DNA from: Streptomyces actuosus
Lineage (GTDB): Bacteria; Actinomycetota; Actinomycetes; Streptomycetales; Streptomycetaceae
DNA: 64,000 bases
Direction: 5' to 3'
Assembly: GCF_016921115.1 (NCBI RefSeq)
Contig: NZ_JAFFZS010000011.1
Location: forward strand, 1 to 64,000
Each line of letters begins with the position of its first letter. Position 1 is the first letter of the stretch. Below the pieces are notes generated by a model, which was not told the DNA's origin, made no database searches, and worked only from the letters and a program-made list of their open reading frames with translations. The translations under genes were made by a program, and so were the position numbers. Shown piece after piece: positions 18,366-27,153 of this stretch.

Positions 18366-18473
18366 AGAAATCACCTCACTGCAATGGATTATGGAAATGC
18401 CAGGTGTTCAGCCAGAACCCCCGGTAGGCGCCGACCGACCCACGAGCCGCGCAGCCACGCCTAATGCACGGAA
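18366..18473. other. cas3 upstream region / array trailer
   Basis: This stretch joins the trailer end of the array to the cas3 start and must hold the cas3 5' region. A badly decayed repeat may be present around 18413-18440 at the expected 61-base spacing. No convincing promoter hexamers were found. Confidence 0.4.
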
Positions 18474-20547
18474 CGTGGACTCCCGCGCGGGCGGGCGGCA
18501 CGGCATCGACGTGAAGATGGCGTCCATCAACTGCGGAGGACTCCCGCAGGGCAGGCGGCACTCAATCAGAAGGTCGGGGCGCGTCCAGGTCGACACACGA
18601 CTCCCACACAGACGGGTGGCGCTTGATCTGATCGAACCGTGGTTCCTCGTTGAATGAAGGACTCCTGCGCAGGCAGGAGGCACGCTTGTGCGTAGCCGAG
18701 CTCGGCGAGCCGCGACGGAGGACTCCTTGCACGGGCGGGCGGCACCCGTACTCGTGCGGCACGAACAACCAGCTCACCGGAGGACTCCCGCGCAGGCGGG
18801 TGGCACGACAGGGCGTCGAGCAGTTCGGCGTCGAACCCCGGAGGACTCCCGCACGGGCGGGCGACACTGGGTGACGCGCTCTTCATGCTCGGCGGCCTCC
18901 GGAGGACTCCCGCACGGGCGGGCGCCACGACGTGTTCGACGGCAGCCCGCCGAGCCAGGGCGGAGGACTCCCGCACGGGCGGGCGGCGGTACCACGGAGG
19001 ACTCCCGCACAGGCGGCAGCACTTCGCCGCCGAGTCGGTGGGACTGGAGCACGATGGAGAACTCCCGAATTGCGGGCGGCACGCGGCCATCAGCCCGAGC
19101 GCGTACGGCACGTCCGGAGGACTCCCGCACGTGCGAGCGCCACTGGCGGCACTCGCGGGGCGGCGGGTTCAGGGCCGGAGGACTCCCGCGCCGGCGGGTG
19201 GTACAGCCTGGCAGGCTAGTTGTTGGCGACCGCCCACGGAGGACTCCCGCACGGGCGGGTAGCACCGGGACGGTTTCGTGCCCTCGGGGTATCCCAGCGA
19301 GGGACTCCCGCACGGGCAGGCAGCACAGGGGCACGGCGAGCGAGGCAGTGCGGCCCGGAGCAGGATGAGACCGATGCCGGGGTCCCGCCCGGACGGGCCG
19401 CGCGGGGTGTTCCTCGCCCACTTCAAGATCCAGTGCGGAAAACCCCGGGGTAGGTGCACCGCCAGATATCGGTCCGGTGCCACCTTCCGCGACGACTCCG
19501 GCGCAACCGGACTGCACTGCCTCGCAGCCCGCGGAGTCAACATCATCGCCGGTGGACGCCCGCACGGGCGGGCGGCGCATCTGTCCTTCCGGGCCGATCG
19601 GGATCGCGTACGGAAGACTCCCGCACGGGCGGGCGGCACGCGGCCACGATCATGTGGGCCACTTTGCGCGCCGGATGGTCCCGCAGGGACGGGCGGTCAT
19701 CGATCATGTGGCAGGCGAACGAGGCCTTCGGCGGAGGACTCCCACACAGGCAGGCTGCACGCGTGCAGCTCCGGAAGTGCGGACTTCTGCACCGGTTGAC
19801 TCCCTCGCGGGCGGCCGCACGGCCGGGCCGCCCATTCCATACTCCTCGCCGTCCGGGTCGAAGAACGGATGACTCCCGCATGGGCGGCCCGCACACCACG
19901 TGCGCGAACAGGACCCACCAATACCGCGGAGGACCCCCGCACCGGCGGGCCGCACGTGTCCCGGGTGCGCAGGGTCAGGATGTTGAACGGAGAGCTCCCG
20001 CACGGGCGGGCTGCACCCGTTCCCGGCGGGGGCGACCGGATCGGGGATCGGAGGACTCCCGCACGGGCGGGCGGAACGGGAAAGCCCTGGACGGGTCGGC
20101 CACCGTCGACGGATGACTCCCGCGCGGGCGGGCGGCACGGCACGTACAGGGAGTGGCGGGACTCGGGGGCCGGATGACTCCCGCACAGGCGGGCTGTGCT
20201 TGAGGGTTGGCCATTTTGCCAACCCCGCCCGGAGGACCCCCGCGCCAGTAGGTTGCGGTCGTGGAAGCATCAGGCCTTGCGCCAAGCGAACCCGGCGATG
20301 AGTTGCCCCTCCCAACGCACGTATCACGACATCCGGGCCGGTGGACTCCCGCACGGGCGGGCGGCACAGCGACTGTGAGGCCAGCGCATCGTCGCGGAGC
20401 GGATGACTCCCGCGCGGGCGGGCTGCACGTCAACCAAATCACCTCGGAACAGGCCGATCCCGGAGGACTCCCGCACGGACGGGCGGCACATCTGTCCTTC
20501 CGAGCCGATCGGGATCGCGTACGGAGGACCCCCGCACGAGCGGGCAG

Positions 20548-20690
20548 CACAGGGATAGGAGCCCCGGACGACAGCCCCAACCGAGGGACCCCGCGTGAGC
20601 GGGTGGGACACCCTGGCCTCCGCAGAACCGGACTGCAGTTGGGATGGCATCTTCCGTCTGCGCTGGGCTCCCGCACGGGCGGGCGGCGCA
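20548..20690. repeat. array duplication block X, copy 1
   Basis: A multi-spacer block including an unusually long spacer of about 55 bases, sharing most of its sequence with 23021-23163 and, more loosely, 22121-22295. The landmarks AGCCCCGGACGACAG and AGTTGGGATGGC are common to the copies, with small changes. Confidence 0.75.
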
Positions 20691-21110
20691 TCCAGGCCTC
20701 GGCGGACTGGTGCTCACTCCGCGGAGGACTCCCGCGCGGGCAGGCAGCGCCAGCCGGGCAGATCCGGCTCGACCATCACGTACGTGGGATCCCAGCTATA
20801 GGCGGGCGGCACGGATCGTATCGAGACCAAGCCGCTGTCCGCGGCGGAGGACTCCCGCGCGGGCGGCGGCACTCTACGGGGCCTTCGTGGAGGTGGTCTC
20901 GGAGTGGGCGACTCCCACGCGGGCGGGCGGCACACAGTGGCCGAAACGCTCGACGCCGGTGTGATTGGAGGACTCCCGCGCGGGCAGGCGGCACGTGTCG
21001 ATGCCGACGCACGGCACGCCGTACGACGGAGGACTCCCGCACGGGCGGCACCCCCTTGCGGTACCGGGCCTCCAGCTCGAACGTCGGACGACTCCCGCAC
21101 GAGCGGGCAG

Positions 21111-21228
21111 CACAGGCCCTGACCACGAATCCCGAGGCCGATGGCGCCCCGCACGGTCGGGCGGCACGACACCCGCGCGGGCCTCCCGGCCGCGATGTGC
21201 GGAGGACTCCCGCGCGGGCGGACGGAAC
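21111..21228. repeat. array duplication block Y, copy 1
   Basis: Two spacers and their repeats, matching 23279-23398 with scattered differences. The landmarks GGCCGATGGCGCCCCGCA and GCGATGTGCGGAGGACTCCC are shared. Confidence 0.75.
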
Positions 21229-22120
21229 TGTAACGATTTTGAGGGCCGACACGTCTACGGCGGACGACTCCCGCATGGGCGGGCGGCAAACGTCGCGGAG
21301 CTTGGTCCGGGCGAGCCCGACCGGGCGACTCCCGCTGGGGCGGGCGGCACTGGGCGGTCGAGATCATCTGGTGCGACGTCAATGGAGGACTCCCGCACGG
21401 GCGGGCGGCACATCTACGAGAACATCGACGGAGCCTTCAAGGTCGGAGGACTCCTGCACGGCCGGGCGGCGCGACTCGTAGGCGAGCGGGAAGGCGTCGG
21501 CGTGCGGAGTACTCCCGCACGGACGGGCGCACGCGATGACGAGCCCGAACCCACGGATCTCCGGCGGCGGACTCCCGCACGGCGAACGGCACTAGACGTC
21601 ACCCGGGATCCACGGTGCACCGATCGGAGGAATCCCACTCAGGCGGGCGGCACACCGATTCCAACCGTCGGTCGGTGTCCAGGAACGGAGGACTGCCGCA
21701 CAGGCGGGCGGCACACCGATCAGCGGCCGCTGCCAGAGAACATGTTCGGAGGACCCCCGCACACCACGGCGGGCTCTCGCACGGGCGGGCGACACAGGCC
21801 ATAGCGAGTTCCAGGGCCCTCGTCGTCGGAGGCCCACCGCACGAGCGGCTGCACTGGTACTCCATCAGGTCGCGCCGATCGGTTCCCGGTGGATCCACGC
21901 ATTCGCAAGCTGCTCAACGCGGTCATGGGCAACGTGCTGTACGGCAACGGTGGACACCCGCACAGGCGGGCAGCATCTACAGTGCCGGGTGGCCTGCTCG
22001 GTAGTCATTGAAGGACTCCCGCATCGGCGGAAGATCGATGCCATCTTGCGAAGACGGGAATGCACTCGCCGTCTGTACCCCAGTGGTAGGCGCCCCATGG
22101 TGGACCCCGCGCGGGCGGGA

Positions 22121-22295
22121 CTGCAGGGGGATGGCAGCCCGGACGACAGCCTCAACCGAGGGGCCCCACATGAGCGGGTGGGACACCCTGACGTCGTCGT
22201 TCCGTTGGTCGGGTATCGACGGCCTCCGCAGGAGCGGACTGTAGTTGGGATGGCGTCTCCCGTCAGCGCTGGCCTCCCACACGGGCAGGCGACAC
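22121..22295. repeat. array duplication block X, copy 2 (most diverged)
   Basis: It shares CCGGACGACAGC, GAGCGGGTGGGACACCCTG and AGTTGGGATGGCGTCTCCCG with the other two copies. It carries about 30 extra bases in the long spacer. Confidence 0.7.
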
Positions 22296-23020
22296 CGGAT
22301 GACCATGCCCTCCATGACGCCGGGCACCGGACGACTCCCGCACGGGCGAGCCGGCACCTCTCGTCCTGGACCGCCGCCCGGACTCGATCGGAAGACTCCG
22401 CACCGGCGGGCGGCACTGGGCGGTCGACAACATCTGGTGCAACGTCAATGGAGGACTCCCGCACGGGCGGGCGGCACAGCGAGTCGTCCTGGCCCTGCTC
22501 CTGGGTGACAGGAGGACTCCCGTACAGACGTAGCTGACAAGCCGGTCGGCACATCAGTGAGTTCGCCCTTCGGCGGATTCCCGCGCGGGCGGGCCGCCAC
22601 AATCCGGGGAACTTCCCCAAGCACGACCACGCCGGACTCCCGCACGGGCAGGCGGCACTACTGCTCGACCCACCGCCGGTACTCGTACGGCAGAGGACTC
22701 CCGCACGGGCGGGCGGCACCGGATCATCTGGGACGACGCCAACGTCAGCATCGGAGGACTCCCGCGCGGGCGGGCGGCGCTTGCGCAGTGCGTCCATCCG
22801 GTAGAAGTCGTACGGAGGACTCCCGCGCGGGCGGGCTGCACTGGGCGGGCGTCCTAAGGCTTAGGAACTCGGTCGGAGGACTCCCGCACGGGCGGGCTGC
22901 ACCACAGAAACGGAGTGAACACCGCGTCTGTGGCCGGAGGACTCCCGCACAGGCAGGCGGCACAGGGCCCGCGCCGTAACGCGCGGCTGGTGATCCGGAG
23001 GACTCCCGCACGGCGGGCGG

Positions 23021-23163
23021 CACAGGGATGGGAGCCCCGGACGACAGGCCCAAACCGAGGGACCCCGCGTGAGCGGGTGGGACACCCTGATGTCCTCAGG
23101 ACCGGACTGCAGTTGGGATGGCGTCTCCCGTCTGCGCTGGACTCCCGCGCGAGCGGGCGACAC
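23021..23163. repeat. array duplication block X, copy 3
   Basis: Nearly the same as 20548-20690, with scattered substitutions in both repeats and spacers. Confidence 0.75.
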
Positions 23164-23278
23164 ATCCCCATCCTCACCGAGGGCATGACGCTGACCGGAG
23201 GACTCCGCACAGGCGGACGGTACCCCTTCGGCTGTTCGGTCGGTGCTCGCCCACGGAGGGCTCCCGAACGGGCGGGCA

Positions 23279-23398
23279 GCAAAGGCCTTGCCCACGAATG
23301 TCGATGGCCGATGGCGCCCCGCAGGGGCGGGCGGCACGAGACCCGCGCGAGCCTCCCGGCTGCGATGTGCGGAGGACTCCCGCGCGGGCGGGCAGCAC
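23279..23398. repeat. array duplication block Y, copy 2
   Basis: The leader-proximal copy of the two-spacer block at 21111-21228. The spacer that follows it (23399-23430) is itself a diverged copy of the spacer at 19145-19176. Confidence 0.75.
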
Positions 23399-23758
23399 TG
23401 CCGGCACTCGCCCTGCGGCGGGTTCAGCGCCGGAGGACTCCCGCGCGGCAGGGCGGCACGGAGCTCCTCTTCGGATGCCGTGTGGATCTCCGGAAGACTC
23501 CCGCGCGGACGGCACGCCATGCCCGGCACGACCATCACTGCCATCAACGGAGGACTCCCGCGCGGGCTGGCGACACTGCGTCGTCCGGTCTAGCCAGTAC
23601 GAGGCAGCCGGAGGACTCCCGCGCGGGCGGGCGGCACTGGCACGGGGTCGGCCCCGGGCCGCGGTACACAGGAGGACTCCCGCGCGGCCGGGCGCACGCG
23701 CGCTCCGCCAGCTCCGCGTTCGGCACGGTCGGAGGACTCCCGCGCGGCCGGGCAGCAC

Positions 23759-23842
23759 ACTTCGCGCCCTGCCCATTTCCAAGGGCTTTGCTCTTTTGTT
23801 ATCAACGTTCGAAGCCTGAAGGCCGTGGGGTTGGTGTGCGCT
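23759..23842 (-). promoter_or_regulatory. CRISPR leader
   Basis: The 84 bases between the cas6e stop and the first repeat are markedly AT-richer than their surroundings; the minus strand reads CGTTGATAACAAAAGAGCAA. Such a short AT-rich stretch beside the handle end of the first repeat is typical of a leader. It fixes the right end of the array as the 5' and youngest end. Confidence 0.8.
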
Positions 23843-24541
23843 CTACGCCCGGATGAGGGGAGCTATGGAGAGCAGTCCCGTGCCGAAGGCGCGGCCCCGG
23901 CCGATGCCGGCGGTGAGTGCCGCGTGGAGTGCGGTGGTGTCGGTAATGGTGGCGGTTCCTTCGAAGCGGGTGACGCGGCCTCGGATGCGGATGCGTTTAC
24001 CTTCGTGGTCGGGGTCGTTCTTCCATCCGGCGATGTCAGGTTGAGCCGCTGAGCTGGTGGTGTGCGTATGGGGTGCGAGGCCGGCAGTAGTGGCGCGTTC
24101 GTGCCACCACTGGGTGGCGTCGTCGCCGTGGAGGTGCATGCGGCGACCCCGCTTGAGCCGTCCCTTCTCGTCTCGTTCTGTAGTCGCGGCATCGCGGGTG
24201 CAGCGCATGGGCTCGGTGTGGATGCGGTAGCGGATGGGGGTGCCGGGTTGGCACCAGGTGAGCAGGGGGGTGAGGTCACGTTCGTCGGTGGCGGTGGCGT
24301 AGCCGATGGGGAGGGCGTCGAGGTTGAGCGGGTGGGTGGACTGGATGAGGAGGGTGTGGCCGCGGGGGTGGTGTTCGAGGCGGAAGAGGATGCCGGCTGC
24401 TTGGCGGGGGCTGTCGCCGAGGTGGTCGGGGGCGAGGGTGAGGACGGTGCGGTGGAGTGAGTGGACGTTGCGGAGGTCGCGGGCGGCCTCGGTTGACAGG
24501 GGGTTGAGTTTGAGTCGGGTGAGGTGGGCGGTGGAGGTCAT
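23843..24541 (-). CDS. cas6e: Cas6e (CasE) pre-crRNA endoribonuclease
   Basis: A 232-residue Cas6e that cuts each repeat hairpin to release crRNA. The N-terminal ferredoxin fold begins HLTRLKLNP and carries the usual catalytic-region His (VHSLHRTVLTLAP, about residues 25-37). The C-terminal glycine loop is GIGRGRAFGTGLL. The start is the ATG at 24541 behind ACGGAG. It is the last gene of the Cascade operon and directly precedes the leader. The 44-base gap before it contains a hairpin resembling a CRISPR repeat, so expression may be self-regulated (inference). Confidence 0.92.
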   Translation of the reverse strand: MTSTAHLTRLKLNPLSTEAARDLRNVHSLHRTVLTLAPDHLGDSPRQAAGILFRLEHHPRGHTLLIQSTHPLNLDALPIGYATATDERDLTPLLTWCQPGTPIRYRIHTEPMRCTRDAATTERDEKGRLKRGRRMHLHGDDATQWWHERATTAGLAPHTHTTSSAAQPDIAGWKNDPDHEGKRIRIRGRVTRFEGTATITDTTALHAALTAGIGRGRAFGTGLLSIAPLIRA

Positions 24542-24556
24542 GGTGGTGCTCCGTTG

Positions 24557-24584
24557 TGGGTTCCCGCGTGGGCGGGTGGGGGTC
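24557..24584 (-). promoter_or_regulatory. CRISPR-repeat-like hairpin in the cas6e leader
   Basis: In the cas5e-cas6e gap the 16-base core TTCCCGCGTGGGCGGG (plus strand) matches the repeat core CTCCCGCGCGGGCGGG at 14 of 16 positions. In the mRNA it has the same orientation as in pre-crRNA: CCCGC...GCGGG, an 8-base tail, then the cas6e ribosome binding site. It could be a Cas6e binding or cutting site, or a chance GC-rich hairpin. Confidence 0.45.
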
Positions 24585-24585
24585 G

Positions 24586-25308
24586 TCAGGTGGTGCGGTG
24601 GGCGGTGAGTGCGTTGAGGTAGGCGGTTCCGAGGCCGGCGCATCGGGTGGTGGGGAGGTGTCGTGTGGTCTCCCACAGGCGGCGGGTGGTGAAGGTGCGG
24701 CCGGGGCGGGAGACGTCGTCGATGGTGTGGGTGTGGGGGGTGGTGGGGGTGGGTGCGTGTTCGCTGAGGAAGGTCACCGGCACTGTGTCGCCGGTGCGGG
24801 GGGCTGGGCGGTGGAGGGGGAGGTGTTCGAGGGCGGTGTCGGGGTTCTTGGTGGTGGTGATGAAGACGGGGGTGTCGGGTCGGCAGGCGCGACGGCCGAG
24901 GTGGGGCGGGTAGACAGGGGTGCGCAGGGCGGTGGCGAGGTCGTCGATGAGCGGGGCTGGTCCGGTAACGGCGATGGTGAAGGCGGCGTCGTGGAGGTAC
25001 CAGTCGCGGAAGACGATTGCGTTGCCGCGGTGTCCGCCTTCGGCGGTGGGGACGGTGTGGTGTTTCGGGTGCCCGCCGCCCACGGTGTGGAAGTCGAGAA
25101 GGCGTTGTCCGGGCCGGTCGATGCGGATCGTGTGGCTGAGGTGGTCGAGGTCGCTGAGGTCGCTTCCACGGGAGCGGCCTTGTGCGGCGGCGAGGAGGCC
25201 GGTGATGCCGCTGCGGGTGGGGTGGGGGTGGCTGGTGCGGGTGGTGCCGCCTTGGGGGCCGCCCCAGAATTGCGGCCCGGAGAGGTGTAGGAGGAGTGCG
25301 GGGGTCAC
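24586..25308 (-). CDS. cas5e: Cas5e (CasD), Cascade subunit
   Basis: A 240-residue Cas5e that holds the 5' handle of crRNA in Cascade. The N-terminus LLLHLSGPQFWGGPQ, the HPHPTRSGITGLLAAAQGRSRG segment and the later TTRRLWETTRHL region follow the family pattern. It starts at GTG 25308, overlapping the cas7e stop by four bases (GTGA), so the two are translationally coupled. A much longer in-frame extension upstream is only an Arg/His-rich shadow of cas7e. Its stop lies 44 bases before cas6e. Confidence 0.92.
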   Translation of the reverse strand: MTPALLLHLSGPQFWGGPQGGTTRTSHPHPTRSGITGLLAAAQGRSRGSDLSDLDHLSHTIRIDRPGQRLLDFHTVGGGHPKHHTVPTAEGGHRGNAIVFRDWYLHDAAFTIAVTGPAPLIDDLATALRTPVYPPHLGRRACRPDTPVFITTTKNPDTALEHLPLHRPAPRTGDTVPVTFLSEHAPTPTTPHTHTIDDVSRPGRTFTTRRLWETTRHLPTTRCAGLGTAYLNALTAHRTT

Positions 25309-26501
25309 TGCTGGCCTGCCGGTGTGAGGGCGGCCTCGGTGATGGTGGTGACGAGGGCGTCGAGGCGGGGGATGTGGGTGCCGAGGGCGGTCACACCAGT
25401 CAGGTCGGCGGTGCCGGAGTGCGCGGCGGCCAGAAGATTTTCGTCGCCGAGGAAGCGGTTGACGGCTGCGGCGTGGTGGTCGAGCGCAGTGATGCTGGGG
25501 CCGGTCCAGCCGGAGGTGTCGTCCGCTGTGACGGGGGCTTCGAAGGCGCCGGCGAGGTTCATGGGCTGGTCGGTGCGGGCGGTGATGTGGACCAGGGCGG
25601 GCGGGGTGAAGGGGGCGGTGCTGTTCTTCTTGGCGGTCGGGACGTGGCGGGCGAACTCGGTCAGGAAGGCGTAGACGAGTTCGCGGGCCATGGCCTGGTC
25701 GTTGTCGAGGTTGCGCAGGAGTTCGTCGACGTTGATGGTGGCGTAGCGGTAGAAGGTGCCGGAGGCGTGGGCGTGCTGGCCCATGTGGGCGGAGCCGTTG
25801 TCGGTTCCGGGGATGTCGTCGACGGCGGTGAAGAAGTCGGGCTGTTCTTCGCCGGCGTGGGTGGTGATGGCGTGGGCGACGGCGATGGAGCCGTCGACGG
25901 TGGCTTCGGGGGTGTTGGCGAGCATCCGGCCGAAGGCGGCTATGGAGCCGTTGCGCCGGCACAGGATGGTGCGGACGGTGTCCTTGAGTTCAGCGATTTT
26001 GGCCTTGGTGTCCTTATCCAGCACGGGTGCCTTGGTTTTGGTCTTGGGCTTGGTTTTGTCGGCGGCTTCGGCCTGGGCGCGGGCCTGTTCGGCGGCCGGG
26101 GCGAGCAGGTCGCGGTGGGTGGCGGCGAGGTCGGCGAGGTCGGTGATTGCCGATTCGGGGACGAAGAGCATGACGTTGGTGGTGCCGGCTTCGGCGAGCT
26201 TCATGCCGGAGAACTGGGCTGTCAGCGCGATGGCCTGGCCGGCGTCGAGGGCGTCCTGCTGGCTCCAGCCGCGGGTGCGGAGCTCGGCGGCGACCTTTTC
26301 CGGGATGCGGCGGGTACGCAGAGCTCGGTCGCCGAGGACGGTCTCGGTGTTAATGCGGCAGCCGCGCTTTTGGCAGGCGGAGGAGATCCGGGTGCGTTCG
26401 ACGCCGCCGAGGAGGGCGATCTTGGGGGAGCCAAACTCGTCGCGGTTGAGGTTGGACAGGGGGTAGGCGTGCAGAACGTGGACATCGATGACAAGGCTCA
26501 T
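25305..26501 (-). CDS. cas7e: Cas7e (CasC/Cse4), Cascade backbone subunit
   Basis: A 398-residue Cas7e, six copies of which form the crRNA-binding backbone of Cascade. The N-terminus VHVLHAYPLSNLNRDEFG, followed by SPKIALLGGVERTRISSACQ and KRGCR, is diagnostic. A Lys-rich linker (about residues 150-165, DKTKPKTKTK) is probably part of a flexible loop. It starts with ATG overlapping the cse2 stop (ATGA) and ends overlapping the cas5e GTG, so the operon is tightly coupled. Confidence 0.95.
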   Translation of the reverse strand: MSLVIDVHVLHAYPLSNLNRDEFGSPKIALLGGVERTRISSACQKRGCRINTETVLGDRALRTRRIPEKVAAELRTRGWSQQDALDAGQAIALTAQFSGMKLAEAGTTNVMLFVPESAITDLADLAATHRDLLAPAAEQARAQAEAADKTKPKTKTKAPVLDKDTKAKIAELKDTVRTILCRRNGSIAAFGRMLANTPEATVDGSIAVAHAITTHAGEEQPDFFTAVDDIPGTDNGSAHMGQHAHASGTFYRYATINVDELLRNLDNDQAMARELVYAFLTEFARHVPTAKKNSTAPFTPPALVHITARTDQPMNLAGAFEAPVTADDTSGWTGPSITALDHHAAAVNRFLGDENLLAAAHSGTADLTGVTALGTHIPRLDALVTTITEAALTPAGQQ

Positions 26502-27127
26502 GCGGGGATCTCCTCGGGGGTTTCGGTGAGGCGGGTGAGGTCGGGGCTGTAGTGGCTTTGCATCCAGGCGTCGGCGATCTGGGTGCGGTACTTCGGCCAG
26601 CCGTTCAGATCGCGCAGCAGCCGGGGCCAGGAGACGGGGATGCCGGCTGCCGTCATGCGGGTCACGGGTCGGTGCAGCAGTGCGAGGGCCGGTTGGAGGC
26701 GGCGCTGGCGGGCTACGCGTTCCAGGAGGTCGGCGGTGCTGTCCTCACGCAGGACGCCTTGGCGCACGGCACGCTCGAGGGACCAGCCGAGGTTGCCGTG
26801 TGCGGGGTCGTACAGGATGGGGGTGGTGCGGTCGGTGGTGGGGTTGGCGGCCTGGTGGGCGTAGAGGCCGGCGACGGCAAGGTGCGCGAGGGTGGCGTCT
26901 GGGCCCCAGTTGGGGATGCGGGGGCGCAGGTGGCGCATCATGCGCCAGGACTCGTCCAGGCGGCGGATGTTGAGGCCGTCTCTCAGGTCGCGGCGGCCCT
27001 GTGGGGTGGAGCAGACGTCGGCGACGTAGCGCATGTAGGCGGTGTCGCGGGCGAGCCACCGGGGCGGCTCGAGACTCTGGCCGGTCGTCTCTTCTGCCGG
27101 ACTCGCCAGGGAATCGGAGTGGGTCAT
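26498..27127 (-). CDS. cse2: Cse2 (CasB), Cascade small subunit
   Basis: A 209-residue all-helical small subunit that stabilises the R-loop. The typical pattern is RRDLRDGLNIRRLDESWRMM, HLAVAGLYAHQAANP and a late LNGWPKYRTQIADAWMQS helix. It is slightly longer than E. coli CasB because of a 25-residue N-terminal tail. It begins 26 bases after cas8e and its stop overlaps the cas7e ATG. Confidence 0.9.
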   Translation of the reverse strand: MTHSDSLASPAEETTGQSLEPPRWLARDTAYMRYVADVCSTPQGRRDLRDGLNIRRLDESWRMMRHLRPRIPNWGPDATLAHLAVAGLYAHQAANPTTDRTTPILYDPAHGNLGWSLERAVRQGVLREDSTADLLERVARQRRLQPALALLHRPVTRMTAAGIPVSWPRLLRDLNGWPKYRTQIADAWMQSHYSPDLTRLTETPEEIPA

Positions 27128-27153
27128 CGGTTCTTCCGGGTGGCTGCAGGCCG

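Larger units (their letters stand above)
18474..23758 (-). CRISPR. type I-E CRISPR array, about 85 degenerate repeats
   Basis: About 85 recognisable 28-base repeats alternate with spacers of about 33 bases (period near 61). On the plus strand most copies begin GGAGGACTCCCGC and end in GGGCGGGCGGCAC. Read on the minus strand, each carries the hairpin CCCGC-N4-GCGGG and ends in AGTCCTCC, the expected 8-base Cas6e handle, so crRNA is read leftward from the leader at 23759. Two repeat types alternate (CGCGCGGG and CGCACGGG). Many copies carry substitutions or small deletions, including near the leader. At some places a repeat has decayed beyond recognition (about 20260-20340 and 21860-21950). Between 18990 and 18995 two repeats are only six bases apart. 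Several spacers are internal duplicates. In-frame translations of the array (PPARAGVL-like) are artefacts. Confidence 0.95.

Noticed and set aside
18246..23856. Long open frames across the CRISPR array on both strands, giving repeated PPARAGVL- or GGLPHGRAA-like proteins
   Set aside because: They are translations of the 28-base repeat every 61 bases, have no ribosome binding sites, and change frame with each spacer-length change.
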